Of a stretch of DNA of 64,000 nucleotides, positions 18,058 to 27,328 are shown in pieces. Position numbers and translations under genes: made by a program. Each line of letters begins with the position of its first letter. The first letter of the stretch is position 1. The stretch covers positions 1-64,000 of the forward strand of contig NZ_FWZT01000029.1 of the NCBI RefSeq assembly GCF_900177345.1, read 5' to 3'. The notes under the pieces were generated by a model. That model did no database searches. It worked only from the letters and a program-made list of their open reading frames with translations, and was not told the DNA's origin. The stretch comes from Pseudobacteriovorax antillogorgiicola (lineage in GTDB: Bacteria; Bdellovibrionota_B; Oligoflexia; Oligoflexales; Oligoflexaceae).

Positions 18058-19149
18058 TTAATGTAGAAAACTTATTATTCTTTGGCTGGTATCGCCGGCG
18101 CCAAATAAGTTAGAGCGATGCACTACATCAGAGTTAATAGCTTTTCTGTACTTGGATAAGATCATATCTAAATCAGAACCACATAAAAATGCCGAATTTT
18201 GTTCGATGAGCTCTAGCCATTCAGTTTGTTCTCTCAGAATTATCGCGGGTTTTTTTAAGAAGTAGGCTTCTTTTTGAAGTCCTCCTGAGTCTGTCATGAC
18301 TAAATCACACCTTTTAACTATCTGAAGAAGCTCTATATATCCCAAAGGATTGCTAACTTGAATATTAGGGTGAAGGTTAAGCTTGAATTTCTTCAAGCTG
18401 TTTTTAGTTCGTGGGTGAATCGGAAATATCACGTTTGCTTCCTGAGCTATGCTTCCAATAGCATTGATCATAGAAGTTAGTTTGTCAGGCGAGTCGACGT
18501 TTTCTTGGCGATGTAAAGTAACGAATATATTTTTTTTGTCGCTTCGGAGTCTATTCAGAATTGTTTTGTCAAATGATTCTGAGTTACCGAACATCTTAAC
18601 AGCATCATACATAATGTCGCCAGTATTTTCGACAATACATGGAATATTTTTAGATAGATTTACGCTAGGAATGCCCTCATTGGCTAGATTATAAACGGCT
18701 GTTTTAGTTGGACAGAATAGAAATTTGGATACTCTATCGGTTAAGATTCTATTGATTTCCTCAGGCATGGACATGTTGAATGATCTTAAACCGGCTTCTA
18801 TATGGGCAATTGGAATACCTATTTTTGAAGCAGCGATTGCTGCTGACAACGTAGAGTTTGTATCTCCAAATACAACAACACAGTCAGGATTTTCGATTAG
18901 AAGTATATGCTCAATATGCTGGATCATTTTACCTGTCATAGAGCCATGAGAACCACCATTTATAGCAAGGTTGTATACTGGCCTTGGAATCGACATTTGT
19001 TCGAAAAATACGTCAGACATTTGAGGGTCGTAGTGTTGTCCAGTATGCACAATTACTTCGTTGATACCGTTGAAATTTTTTATTTGTTGAGATAGTGCCG
19101 CAGCTTTAATGAACTGAGGTCGTGCCCCTACGACAGTGCAGATTTTCAT
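18058..19149 (-). CDS. wbpI: UDP-GlcNAc(3NAc)A 2-epimerase, WecB family
   Basis: The 363 residues show the non-hydrolysing UDP-GlcNAc 2-epimerase signature: VVGARPQFIKAAAL, HTGQHYDPQMSDVFF, GDTNSTLSAAIAASK, HIEAGLRSF and SGGLQKEA. Alone it could be WecB. As the last gene of a wbpB-A-D-E set it is best read as WbpI, which converts UDP-2,3-diacetamido-2,3-dideoxy-glucuronate into the manno isomer. It overlaps the aminotransferase gene by 4 bp (ATGA). No other WecB homologue is seen in the window, so it could also serve ManNAc formation. Confidence 0.85.
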   Translation of the reverse strand: MKICTVVGARPQFIKAAALSQQIKNFNGINEVIVHTGQHYDPQMSDVFFEQMSIPRPVYNLAINGGSHGSMTGKMIQHIEHILLIENPDCVVVFGDTNSTLSAAIAASKIGIPIAHIEAGLRSFNMSMPEEINRILTDRVSKFLFCPTKTAVYNLANEGIPSVNLSKNIPCIVENTGDIMYDAVKMFGNSESFDKTILNRLRSDKKNIFVTLHRQENVDSPDKLTSMINAIGSIAQEANVIFPIHPRTKNSLKKFKLNLHPNIQVSNPLGYIELLQIVKRCDLVMTDSGGLQKEAYFLKKPAIILREQTEWLELIEQNSAFLCGSDLDMILSKYRKAINSDVVHRSNLFGAGDTSQRIISFLH

Positions 19150-20237
19150 AGGTAAAAATTCCTAACTGTTTCACAAATTAGATTTTGGTCTTTGGTCCTG
19201 AGATAGGGGCTCATAGGCAGGCTAAGAACACTTATTATAGCTTGTTCGGCGTTTTTTAGTTCTCCACTAGTTTTCATGAAGGGCTCCATTGCTACTTGAT
19301 TATGCAGAAGTATTGGGTAGTACACCATCGAGGGTATGCCGTGTTCTTTGAGATGAGAGAGTAGAAGATCTCTTCTTTCTGCAGCAATCGTATATTGACC
19401 AAATACATGTGTTTGACCAAAAGGTGTATGTGGTATGCCCACAATACCTTCTAGATAGGAATTGTATCGGTTCGCTACCTCTTGTCTGAGTTCAATTTCC
19501 TCTTTGAAGATGTCTAGCTTTTTTAAAAGGATTGCTGCTTGAATCGAATCGAGACGGCTATTTATTCCTATCTCTCTTTGGAAGTACCTTTTAGACTGTC
19601 CGTGAGTTCGTAGAATCTTTATCTTCTCAGCTATTTCGTTGTCACTTGTGAAAATAGCTCCACCGTCACCATAGCACCCCAGAGGCTTCGAAGGAAAAAA
19701 GGAAGTTGTAGCAATATGGGACAGATTGCAAGACCATCTGTTGAAATACGTTGCGCCGAAGCTCTGAGCCGCGTCTTCTATTACGACTATTTTGTATTTG
19801 GCTGCGATCTTATTGATGGCTTGAAAATTGGAGCACAATCCATAAAGGCTCACAGGGATGATCGCTTTGGTTCGATTGCTTATGGCACCCTCGATAGCTT
19901 TATGGTCGATTTGATAAGTGCGTAGATCAATATCCACAAATACAGCTGTAGCACCTAATAGAGCAATAACTTCTGAAGTAGATATGAATGAAAAAGTACT
20001 TGTAATAACTTCATCACCGGGTCCTATCCCCAATGCCATGAGCGCAAGCAATAGCGCATCAGTCCCATTTCCACAACTGACACAGTGTTGTGCTCCAGTG
20101 AACTCGGCTAATTTGAACTCTAGTTCCTGAACTTCCGGACCCATGATGTACTTTCCGTGGTTCAAAACATCGTTAATAGCTCCCTGAATCGAATCTCTGA
20201 TTTTCTGTTGTTGCAAGGATAAATCAATAAATTCCAT
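19146..20237 (-). CDS. wbpE: UDP-2-acetamido-3-keto-glucuronate aminotransferase (DegT family)
   Basis: This is a 363-residue PLP enzyme of the DegT/DnrJ/EryC1 family. It shows SCGNGTDALLLALMALGIGPGDEVI, VIEDAAQSFGA and the Lys-containing block SFFPSKPLGCYGDGGAIFT. The SKPLGCYGDGGA form is typical of WbpE/WlbC. WbpE puts an amino group at C3 of the 3-keto sugar made by WbpB, with glutamate as the donor. It lies 7 bp downstream of wbpD and overlaps wbpI, giving the pathway order in a single transcript. Confidence 0.9.
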   Translation of the reverse strand: MEFIDLSLQQQKIRDSIQGAINDVLNHGKYIMGPEVQELEFKLAEFTGAQHCVSCGNGTDALLLALMALGIGPGDEVITSTFSFISTSEVIALLGATAVFVDIDLRTYQIDHKAIEGAISNRTKAIIPVSLYGLCSNFQAINKIAAKYKIVVIEDAAQSFGATYFNRWSCNLSHIATTSFFPSKPLGCYGDGGAIFTSDNEIAEKIKILRTHGQSKRYFQREIGINSRLDSIQAAILLKKLDIFKEEIELRQEVANRYNSYLEGIVGIPHTPFGQTHVFGQYTIAAERRDLLLSHLKEHGIPSMVYYPILLHNQVAMEPFMKTSGELKNAEQAIISVLSLPMSPYLRTKDQNLICETVRNFYL

Positions 20238-20244
20238 TGCGCCT

Positions 20245-20820
20245 TTAGGACTCCAATACTAGTGTTTCGTCGTTTTTTAGAGTATATTTTAATCCACACC
20301 GACAAAAAGCAGTGAGTTTATTGTTAAGACTCAGACGTAGTCCGCACGCGCACATCCACCCAACCTGTTTTCCAGGGTTGCCGAGTACCAGGGCAAATGG
20401 TTTGACGTTTTTTGTTATCACTGTACCGGCACCAATAAAGGCGTATTGACCAATTTCGACCCCACAGACAATAGTCGCATTTGCTCCAATCGTGGCGTGT
20501 TTGCGAACTACGGTATCACGGTATTCTGATTTACGATCAATATGGCTTCTAGGATTGATTACATTTGTGAAAACCATGCTTGGTCCACAGAAAACTCCAT
20601 CCTCTAAAAAGACATTATCGTAGAGTGAAACGTTGTTCTGAACTTTAACATTGTCACCAATTCTGACATTATTGCCAACAAATACATTTTGACCTAGAGA
20701 GCAAGAAGATCCTATTTTAGCTCCACTACAGATGTGAACCCAGTGCCAGATACGTGTTCCCTCACCTATTCTTGCCCCTTTGTCTACTATTGCAGTCTCA
20801 TGCTGAGTATATTCCGTCAT
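20245..20820 (-). CDS. wbpD: UDP-GlcNAc3N-uronate N-acetyltransferase (left-handed beta helix)
   Basis: The 191 residues are dominated by hexapeptide repeats (about residues 8-150), including [17 protein letters not shown] and [14 protein letters not shown], both characteristic of WbpD/WlbB. They end with [18 protein letters not shown], where the C-terminal Cys-rich tail (CACG, CRCG) may bind metal, as seen in this family. It acetylates the C3 amino group from acetyl-CoA. It lies 3 bp after wbpA and 7 bp before wbpE. Confidence 0.9.
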   Translation of the reverse strand: MTEYTQHETAIVDKGARIGEGTRIWHWVHICSGAKIGSSCSLGQNVFVGNNVRIGDNVKVQNNVSLYDNVFLEDGVFCGPSMVFTNVINPRSHIDRKSEYRDTVVRKHATIGANATIVCGVEIGQYAFIGAGTVITKNVKPFALVLGNPGKQVGWMCACGLRLSLNNKLTAFCRCGLKYTLKNDETLVLES

Positions 20821-20823
20821 AAT

Positions 20824-22128
20824 CTAAGCCTTCACCAAATTACTGAATGATTTTTGATAGATTCCTCTAGTGTCTATTATTGTATTGCTATGTTTCTTAA
20901 TGAGATCATAGTCGAATTTATCATGATCAGTGGCCAAGATTACTACATCGAATGAAGCAAGGGAGTCTTTCGTTATAGTGACACTTCTCAGGTTAAATTG
21001 GTGGTCTCGCATTCTGGGGAAAGTGTCAACGTGCGGATCAGAATATGAGATTAGAACACCCTTATCACGTAGCTTTTCCATGATATACACGCTTGGCGAC
21101 TCTCTCATGTCATCTACATTTTTTTTGTATGCTATTCCAAGAATTAGTATTTTGCTGCCTTTTAGGGACTTACCTAGGTTGTTAAGTGCATCGGTGGTTT
21201 TTGAAACGACATAGTCAGGCATGCCATTATTTATTTCTCCAGCTAACTCTATAAATCTTGTGTGGAGTCCATATTCTCTAGCTTTCCAGGTCAGATAGAA
21301 TGGGTCTATCGGTATACAGTGGCCTCCTAATCCAGGGCCGGGGTAGTAAGCGGTAAAGCCAAAAGGCTTTGTAGCAGCGGCCGCAATTACTTCGTGTATG
21401 TCTATGCTCATTCTATCAGCGAGTATCTTCATCTCATTTACTAGACCGATGTTCACTGCTCTATGAATGTTTTCTATGAGCTTTGTCATCTCAGCAGTTC
21501 TAGTCGAGCTAACTGGGACTACTTGATCAATGATTTGCTGATATAGCGTCATACCAGCTTCTAAACAATTTGGTGTTACTCCGCCACAGATTTTTGGAAT
21601 TGTTTTTGTCGTAAACTTGGTGTTGCCCGGGTCTTCTCTTTCGGGGGAGAAAACGAGATGGATATCTCTGCCAACGATTAATCCTTGCTTTTCAATTCTA
21701 GGTGCGAGCTCTTCCTCAGTTGTTCCTGGGTATGTTGTACTCTCGAGGGATACTAATTGCCCCTCCCTAAGGTACGGTTGAATGCTTTCGATAGTCCCAA
21801 TAACAAATCTTAAGTCAGGTTCCCTATACTTGTTTAGAGGAGTAGGAACACAAATAATGAGAACGTCACAATCTCTTGCTTTGCTAAAATCTGAAGTTGC
21901 TGTGAATCCTGATTTCTGAGCTTTTTGAATCGACTCATCTGATATATGCTCGATGTAGGACTTTCCGCTATTCAGGTTTTCTAGCTTGACGATATCAATG
22001 TCAAAACCTATTACTTTAAATCCAACCTCTGAAAATCTTATCATCAAAGGGAGGCCTACATATCCCATGCCGAAAATCCCAATAGCTGACTCTCTACTCT
22101 CGATACGGTCAATAATATTTGTAGTCAT
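20824..22128 (-). CDS. wbpA: UDP-N-acetylglucosamine 6-dehydrogenase
   Basis: The 434 residues fit the UDP-glucose/GDP-mannose dehydrogenase family: [21 protein letters not shown] at the N-terminus, [16 protein letters not shown], and [26 protein letters not shown] with the catalytic Cys in GGHCIP. A C-terminal domain follows with [18 protein letters not shown]. The SPEREDPGN and [15 protein letters not shown] forms match WbpA-type enzymes that oxidise UDP-GlcNAc to UDP-GlcNAcA. This supplies the acid sugar for the WbpB-D-E-I steps and probably for other uronate-using genes in the locus. Confidence 0.92.
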   Translation of the reverse strand: MTTNIIDRIESRESAIGIFGMGYVGLPLMIRFSEVGFKVIGFDIDIVKLENLNSGKSYIEHISDESIQKAQKSGFTATSDFSKARDCDVLIICVPTPLNKYREPDLRFVIGTIESIQPYLREGQLVSLESTTYPGTTEEELAPRIEKQGLIVGRDIHLVFSPEREDPGNTKFTTKTIPKICGGVTPNCLEAGMTLYQQIIDQVVPVSSTRTAEMTKLIENIHRAVNIGLVNEMKILADRMSIDIHEVIAAAATKPFGFTAYYPGPGLGGHCIPIDPFYLTWKAREYGLHTRFIELAGEINNGMPDYVVSKTTDALNNLGKSLKGSKILILGIAYKKNVDDMRESPSVYIMEKLRDKGVLISYSDPHVDTFPRMRDHQFNLRSVTITKDSLASFDVVILATDHDKFDYDLIKKHSNTIIDTRGIYQKSFSNLVKA

Positions 22129-22142
22129 TATTATTCTCCTTG

Positions 22143-23075
22143 TTATAGATACCTAAGATAGCTATGGGAGCAAGGAGAAATGCCAATACTTTGTTTCTTG
22201 TATAGGTTTTCTACTATTTTGATAGCTTTCGAGGCATCTGCTAAATTGTGTCCATGACCTTTCAAGATGGAACTATATACTTTTGTATGAAGGTTGTTAA
22301 ATCCAGAGGAGAATTCAATTTCGTGGTCATTGATCAATAAAGATCTATAGGTTGAAAGCCCATTTTTTACTGCTATATCTGGTAGGTGGTTTTCATTGAT
22401 AGATAGAAACCAGCGTACTCTAGCTTTTTCGAGTTCAAAGTAACCCGACATTACATCTGCTTGATTCACATGAAGCTCGCTTTTTTGTACATCGCCAAAT
22501 AGCCAGTAGAGTATGTCGAAAAAGTGTATTCCAATGTTAAATCCTAATCCACCAGATTTTCGATATTCAGCCTTCCAAGTGGTCTGATACCAAGGGCCAC
22601 GAGATGTAATATACGTTAGGGTCACTTCGTGTTTTTCTTTTTCTGTCTCATTATTGATTTTTGTTTTTAGGTTTTGAATAGCATCGTGTTCTCTAAGTTG
22701 CAGTATCGTGTAAACCTTCTTTCCTGAGCGATGTTCACGATCTCTTAGAAGATAGATATCTTGAGAACTGAGTACTAGGGGTTTTTCACAAATTACGTTG
22801 GAACCCATCTCTAGGGAAAGTAGTATATGAGGTTTATGAAGAAAGTTTGGGGAGCAAATCGTAGTAAAATTAAGTGAGTCTTTCAGCTCTGTTGAGACAT
22901 AGCAGTGATACTCCTCGAATGTCTTGAAAAAGCAGATACTTTTCGAAAAGCTATCTAGAATTCCGACAGAGTCATTTTTGTCATACGCAGCGACAACTTT
23001 GTTTCCAGTATCATATATTGCTTTGATGTGGCGTGGTGCGATATATCCCGCAGCGCCAATTATTGCAAAGTTCAT
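22143..23075 (-). CDS. wbpB: UDP-GlcNAcA 3-dehydrogenase (Gfo/Idh/MocA family)
   Basis: The 310 residues begin [20 protein letters not shown], almost a signature of WbpB/WlbA, followed by [11 protein letters not shown] and the [11 protein letters not shown] block containing the family's EKP. It oxidises C3 of UDP-GlcNAcA with NAD, giving the 3-keto substrate for WbpE. It is the first gene of the minus-strand wbpB-A-D-E-I operon and faces asnB across a 196-bp divergent region. Confidence 0.92.
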   Translation of the reverse strand: MNFAIIGAAGYIAPRHIKAIYDTGNKVVAAYDKNDSVGILDSFSKSICFFKTFEEYHCYVSTELKDSLNFTTICSPNFLHKPHILLSLEMGSNVICEKPLVLSSQDIYLLRDREHRSGKKVYTILQLREHDAIQNLKTKINNETEKEKHEVTLTYITSRGPWYQTTWKAEYRKSGGLGFNIGIHFFDILYWLFGDVQKSELHVNQADVMSGYFELEKARVRWFLSINENHLPDIAVKNGLSTYRSLLINDHEIEFSSGFNNLHTKVYSSILKGHGHNLADASKAIKIVENLYKKQSIGISPCSHSYLRYL

Positions 23076-23271
23076 AATCGTCTCGTTCTAGTAAGATTTG
23101 GATTCTCAAATAATTTTGCACAGTATACCGTATAAATAAATTAGTTTGTTCAAATAGATATATTAAGGTGGAGTGAGAGAGTTACAAGGATAAAGAGTTC
23201 CGATAGTCATATAGAAAATATGCGATTTAGCTTGAAGTAAGTTTCTATATACAGCAAGGAAATATAGTGAA
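23076..23271. promoter_or_regulatory. divergent region between wbpB and the asnB-like gene
   Basis: This 196-bp AT-rich spacer must hold the start signals of both the uronate operon and the amidotransferase gene. On the minus strand TATACT (within 23117-23125) is a fair -10 element, but the best -35 (TTGAAC) is about 20 nt upstream, which is too far for confidence. The asnB start is preceded by AAGGAAA. No terminator or riboswitch-like structure was noticed. Confidence 0.4.
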
Positions 23272-25155
23272 ATGTGTGGGATTTTTGGAGTTATTACTAA
23301 GTGTGCTTTATCAGAGCATTTTTCGCAGTTAGGCTTTAACTCGCTAGTTCATCGAGGACCCGATGGAAAGGGTTATTCGCAAAGAAGAGTTAGCTCCTTT
23401 TGGGTAGGCTTGGGTCATCTTCGTCTTGCGATAATTGACATAGATGAGAGAGCCTCACAGCCATTTAAGTCTGACGATGGAAGATATGAATTGGTATTTA
23501 ATGGCGAGATTTATAATTATGTTGAACTAAAGAAGGAACTGCAATGTAAGGGCTATACATTCAAAACAGACTCAGACACTGAAGTTCTTTTGTACGCATA
23601 CGTTGAATGGGGTACTGAAGTCTTTGATAAGCTTACTGGAATGTTCGCATTTGTCATTCTTGATGTCATTGAACATCGACTTGTTCTGGCTCGGGATCCA
23701 GTGGGAATAAAGCCACTGTATTATACGCTCTCTTCTGACTCCATAACATTTTCTTCGGAACTGCCCTCTCTATTAGAAATTGCCAGTGACCACTCTGTAT
23801 CCATTAACGAAAAACGACTCATAGAATTTTTAGGTCGGGGCATAAGTGACGATCGGCAAGAAACTCTCATAAATGGTGTATATCAGGTAGATCCTGGCAG
23901 TTTTATTGATGTTGATATGAAAGGTGAGAGGTTACAATTTATTAAGAAGAATTACTGGCAACCTGAACCAACTATTGCCAGGTCAAGCTCCTTCAGTGAG
24001 AGGAAAAAAATACTTAGGGACCTTCTTTTTGAGACTGTTGATCTACATATGAGGTGTGATGTTCCCTATGGTATTGCGAATTCGGGAGGAATAGACTCCT
24101 CGGCTATAGTTTGTATCGCCAGGCACCTCTATCCTAGCCGGGACTTACACACATTTAGTTTCGTATCGTCAGACCCTAAACTTACTGAGGAGCGGTGGAT
24201 AGATGAGATAAATTGTTTAACAGGGGCGATTTCTCATAAGGTAGTGATAGAAGCAGAAGAGCTTAACTATAGTGTTGAAAATATTGCACTTCATCAAGGT
24301 GAGCCCTTCTTATCGCCAAGTATTATTGCTCAAAATAAGGTATTTGAGCGGGCTCAGAAATCCGGTATCAAAGTTTTACTTGAGGGGCAAGGTGCCGATG
24401 AAATTTTTGGGGGGTATTCAGGGTTTCCAGGGGACATTATTGCTGAGCTTGTTGTCCACGGAAAATTGGTCGATGCTGTTAAGTTTCTTTACAATAGTTC
24501 GAAGTGGCCAGACAGATCTCTCGCATATTGTATCGCAAAAGCTGTCGAGCAATTCACGCCGGATTTTCTCTATCGACTTATGAGGCTTTTAAGTAAACGA
24601 CCTGTTTTACCCAAATGGGTTGCTAGCTTCGGCGTAGAGCTGGGAGGTCATTTTCTGAATTCGAATCACCAGAATCTTACAAGATCGAAACATGGAATTG
24701 GGTTGAAGGCTAGACTTGCGCACTCGATTACCACTGATCGACTGCCACAACTTCTGAGACACGGTGATCGGAATGCAATGATGTATTCGATCGAAAATAG
24801 AACTCCATTCATCACAACTAAAATCATCGATTTTGCACTTAGTCTACCAACCCATGATCTAGTCTCCAAAGAAGGGCAAACTAAATATATATTGCGCGAG
24901 TCAATGAGAGGAGTTGTTCCAGACTCTATCTTAGACAGACGGGATAAAATTGGGTTTGAAGCATCAGAGCGTGGACTAATATCTAGTAATAGGGACTACC
25001 TGTTGAATGCTGTTCTACTCGCAGGCAAATCAAAAGTGTTAGATGAAGATTTCTTGACTCGTTCAGTGATGGATCCTAACACTGGAAGTATACCAATTTG
25101 GAGGGCTCTGTCATATTTAGCTTGGTGTAAATCTCTAAAAATTGAACCCATGTGA
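23272..25155 (+). CDS. glutamine-dependent asparagine-synthetase-like amidotransferase
   Basis: The 627-residue protein starts MCGIFGV, so Cys2 is the class II glutaminase nucleophile. RGPDG, FNGEIYNY and DSDTEVLLYAY complete the glutaminase half (about 1-205). The synthetase half has the PP-loop SGGIDSSAI near residue 270 and EGQGADEIFGGY. In polysaccharide loci such AsnB-like proteins (for example WbpS) convert uronic acid carboxylates to amides. The position opposite the diacetamido-uronate operon supports amidation of that sugar here, though ordinary asparagine synthesis cannot be excluded. Confidence 0.85.
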   Translation: MCGIFGVITKCALSEHFSQLGFNSLVHRGPDGKGYSQRRVSSFWVGLGHLRLAIIDIDERASQPFKSDDGRYELVFNGEIYNYVELKKELQCKGYTFKTDSDTEVLLYAYVEWGTEVFDKLTGMFAFVILDVIEHRLVLARDPVGIKPLYYTLSSDSITFSSELPSLLEIASDHSVSINEKRLIEFLGRGISDDRQETLINGVYQVDPGSFIDVDMKGERLQFIKKNYWQPEPTIARSSSFSERKKILRDLLFETVDLHMRCDVPYGIANSGGIDSSAIVCIARHLYPSRDLHTFSFVSSDPKLTEERWIDEINCLTGAISHKVVIEAEELNYSVENIALHQGEPFLSPSIIAQNKVFERAQKSGIKVLLEGQGADEIFGGYSGFPGDIIAELVVHGKLVDAVKFLYNSSKWPDRSLAYCIAKAVEQFTPDFLYRLMRLLSKRPVLPKWVASFGVELGGHFLNSNHQNLTRSKHGIGLKARLAHSITTDRLPQLLRHGDRNAMMYSIENRTPFITTKIIDFALSLPTHDLVSKEGQTKYILRESMRGVVPDSILDRRDKIGFEASERGLISSNRDYLLNAVLLAGKSKVLDEDFLTRSVMDPNTGSIPIWRALSYLAWCKSLKIEPM

Positions 25156-25178
25156 TATCCAAGTGAGTTGTATGTATT

Positions 25179-26411
25179 ATGAAGACGCTCTATGTTCTGA
25201 CAAATAACTTTCCTTTTACCTTTAACAAGGGCGAATGCACTTTTCTTGAGAAAGAACACAAGTTTCTTGAAGAGTCATTCGACAGAGTCATCTATGTGCC
25301 CTTACACCCATTCGGAGAAAAAGCGTACGATGTTTGTTGCGACCTTAGACTTTCGAAGCTCTATCAGCGACCAAAGCTGATTGCAGCGGTTTTAGGTCTA
25401 TTCAGTGGAACTGTAGCTGATTTTAAAAAATCGGTTGGTGCGCCATATGAGTATCTGAAGCTTTATCTTAACTGGTCTTGGCAGGCCAATGTAGCAGAGT
25501 TGTGGACGAACGAAATCATTTCAGCTGAGAAAGGAGAGCAACCTTTCTTTTACAGCTGGTGGTTCGTCGGAACTACTCTTGGTTGTGCCAGAGCGCTAAA
25601 GAAGATGAATCACCAAAGCCCGATTGTGACAAGAGCACATGGCTATGACTTGTATCCAGAGGACTATGGGTTGCCTGACCTTCCATTTAGAAGGCAGTCC
25701 ATTGAGCTAGTAGATTTTATATCCCCTGACTCATTAGCGGGGTCCAAATATCTGATCTCAAAGTTCCCTGAATTTCGTCATAAGATTGGCGAGCATCTAC
25801 TGGGAATAGAACAAAATATAGAGCGCTACTATGATCTTAGGAAAGGCAGATTTACCATTTGTTCCTGTTCTTCGATGATTGATTTAAAAAGAGTTGACTT
25901 GATAGCAGAGTCAGTAGTGAAAGTCTGCAAATCGAATTCTGAAACAAATTTCTATTGGAGGCATTTTGGGGATGGTCCGGATAGATACAAAGTGGAGAGT
26001 ATTCTTAAAAAATCTACCATTAGTAATCTTGAGTGGGAACTCCAAGGGCATGTACCTTCTTCAGAAATCTTGGAATTTTACAAATCAAATGATATAGATC
26101 TATTTCTTCACTTGTCTAGAACTGAAGGTACTCCTGTGGCGTTGATCGAGGCGATTGCTCATAGTATTCCTGTTCTTTCGACCTCGGCTGGTGGGTGCCA
26201 AGAGATAGTTAATAATAAAAATGGAAAAATCATTCCAATTAATTGTTCAGCGGATCGAGTGGCGAGTGAGATATCTTCACTTCTCAGTAGGCCTGGCTAT
26301 TTGCAAATGAGAATAAATGCTCATAGAACGTGGAGAACTAGTTACAACGCAGAGATAAACTATCGCAAATTTTGTTCGCTTATCCTTGGGCTATATAGAC
26401 CTTCGATATAG
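25179..26411 (+). CDS. glycosyltransferase family 4
   Basis: The 410 residues begin MKTLYVLTNNFPFTFNKGECTFLEKE. They show RAHGYDLYPEDYG, a GT-B donor half with ICSCSSMIDLKRVDLI and HFGDGPDRYKVE, and the acidic loop SRTEGTPVALIEAIAHSIPVLSTSAGG. This is the usual WcaL/colanic-acid-type GT4 pattern. It follows asnB by 23 bp in the same direction and probably belongs to the same transcript. It could therefore be the transferase for the amidated uronate, but that is a guess. It ends 3 bp from a convergent SDR gene. Confidence 0.88.
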   Translation: MKTLYVLTNNFPFTFNKGECTFLEKEHKFLEESFDRVIYVPLHPFGEKAYDVCCDLRLSKLYQRPKLIAAVLGLFSGTVADFKKSVGAPYEYLKLYLNWSWQANVAELWTNEIISAEKGEQPFFYSWWFVGTTLGCARALKKMNHQSPIVTRAHGYDLYPEDYGLPDLPFRRQSIELVDFISPDSLAGSKYLISKFPEFRHKIGEHLLGIEQNIERYYDLRKGRFTICSCSSMIDLKRVDLIAESVVKVCKSNSETNFYWRHFGDGPDRYKVESILKKSTISNLEWELQGHVPSSEILEFYKSNDIDLFLHLSRTEGTPVALIEAIAHSIPVLSTSAGGCQEIVNNKNGKIIPINCSADRVASEISSLLSRPGYLQMRINAHRTWRTSYNAEINYRKFCSLILGLYRPSI

Positions 26412-26414
26412 AGG

Positions 26415-27209
26415 TTAATCTGTAGTAAGTATTTCGCTTATAACGGGCCTGAAGTATGGATCTCTAATCAACTGCTTAAGTCTTGAGATATCAGCCACCG
26501 AGGAGGGTATCTCATCCCTGATGACATGTATGATTTCAAAGTCATTAATTTCTTTGTATGCTTGAACTATCTGAATAAGAGAGGTAGGGGACCCACTTCC
26601 AATGTTCAGAATATCAAATTGGTGACTGTTTAGTAGACTATCTATGATAGTTGCTGCATCCTCTACATGGATGAAATCTCTTTGCGATTTTCCACTATTT
26701 GCCAAGGTGAAACCGATTTGGTTTTTGATGCAATGGTTTAACTTTGATAATACAGAAAACCTATCCTCGCCTCCAAATAAATTAAAAACTCTATAGACTT
26801 CACACTTAATTCCATTTTTTTCGCAGAAGTCGGCTATTATTTTTTCACAGAATAGCTTAGTTCTACCGTAATGATTGATGGGGCGGCAGTGTTGACTTTC
26901 GTTAGTGATGCTGGCTTTTCCATATACCGCCGACGAGCTAATATATGCAAAAAAATCAATATTTGAAGATAATGCTGCATTTAATAGTTTGCATGTTAGG
27001 CCCACGTTCGATTCGTAGTATTGATAAGGATCTACCTTTGGATCTAATTTTAAGTCGAAGGCCGCATGGAGAATCCCACTTGTATTGCTAGGTACAGCAA
27101 CGGAATTCGTATCGAGATCCGTACGTCGAATCGAGATATACCTGTTTTTTCCACAGTGTCTTAGGTGGCGCCCCAAATTTCCACTTGATCCTGTCAATAG
27201 AACATTCAT
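26415..27209 (-). CDS. NAD-dependent epimerase/reductase (SDR)
   Basis: This short extended SDR of 264 residues has NVLLTGSSGNLGRHL at the N-terminus, YISSSAVYGKA and the pair YGRTK, followed by FRVFNLFGG-like sequence and IHVEDAATII. The next gene, divergent from it, is a WbpM-type 4,6-dehydratase. A likely job is reducing the UDP-4-keto-6-deoxy-HexNAc product to UDP-QuiNAc or UDP-FucNAc, as WbpV/WbpK-like reductases do. This is inferred from the neighbour, not from specific residues. Confidence 0.75.
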   Translation of the reverse strand: MNVLLTGSSGNLGRHLRHCGKNRYISIRRTDLDTNSVAVPSNTSGILHAAFDLKLDPKVDPYQYYESNVGLTCKLLNAALSSNIDFFAYISSSAVYGKASITNESQHCRPINHYGRTKLFCEKIIADFCEKNGIKCEVYRVFNLFGGEDRFSVLSKLNHCIKNQIGFTLANSGKSQRDFIHVEDAATIIDSLLNSHQFDILNIGSGSPTSLIQIVQAYKEINDFEIIHVIRDEIPSSVADISRLKQLIRDPYFRPVISEILTTD

Positions 27210-27328
27210 AATAATCTACCAATATGATTAGTTCCGTATAATTCCTTGTCGTATGTATTTAGCTAGATACTGCTCCAGTGTTATGGGTAGAAACAACAGC
27301 AAGCTTAGTTACAGAAAGTAACAGAAAA

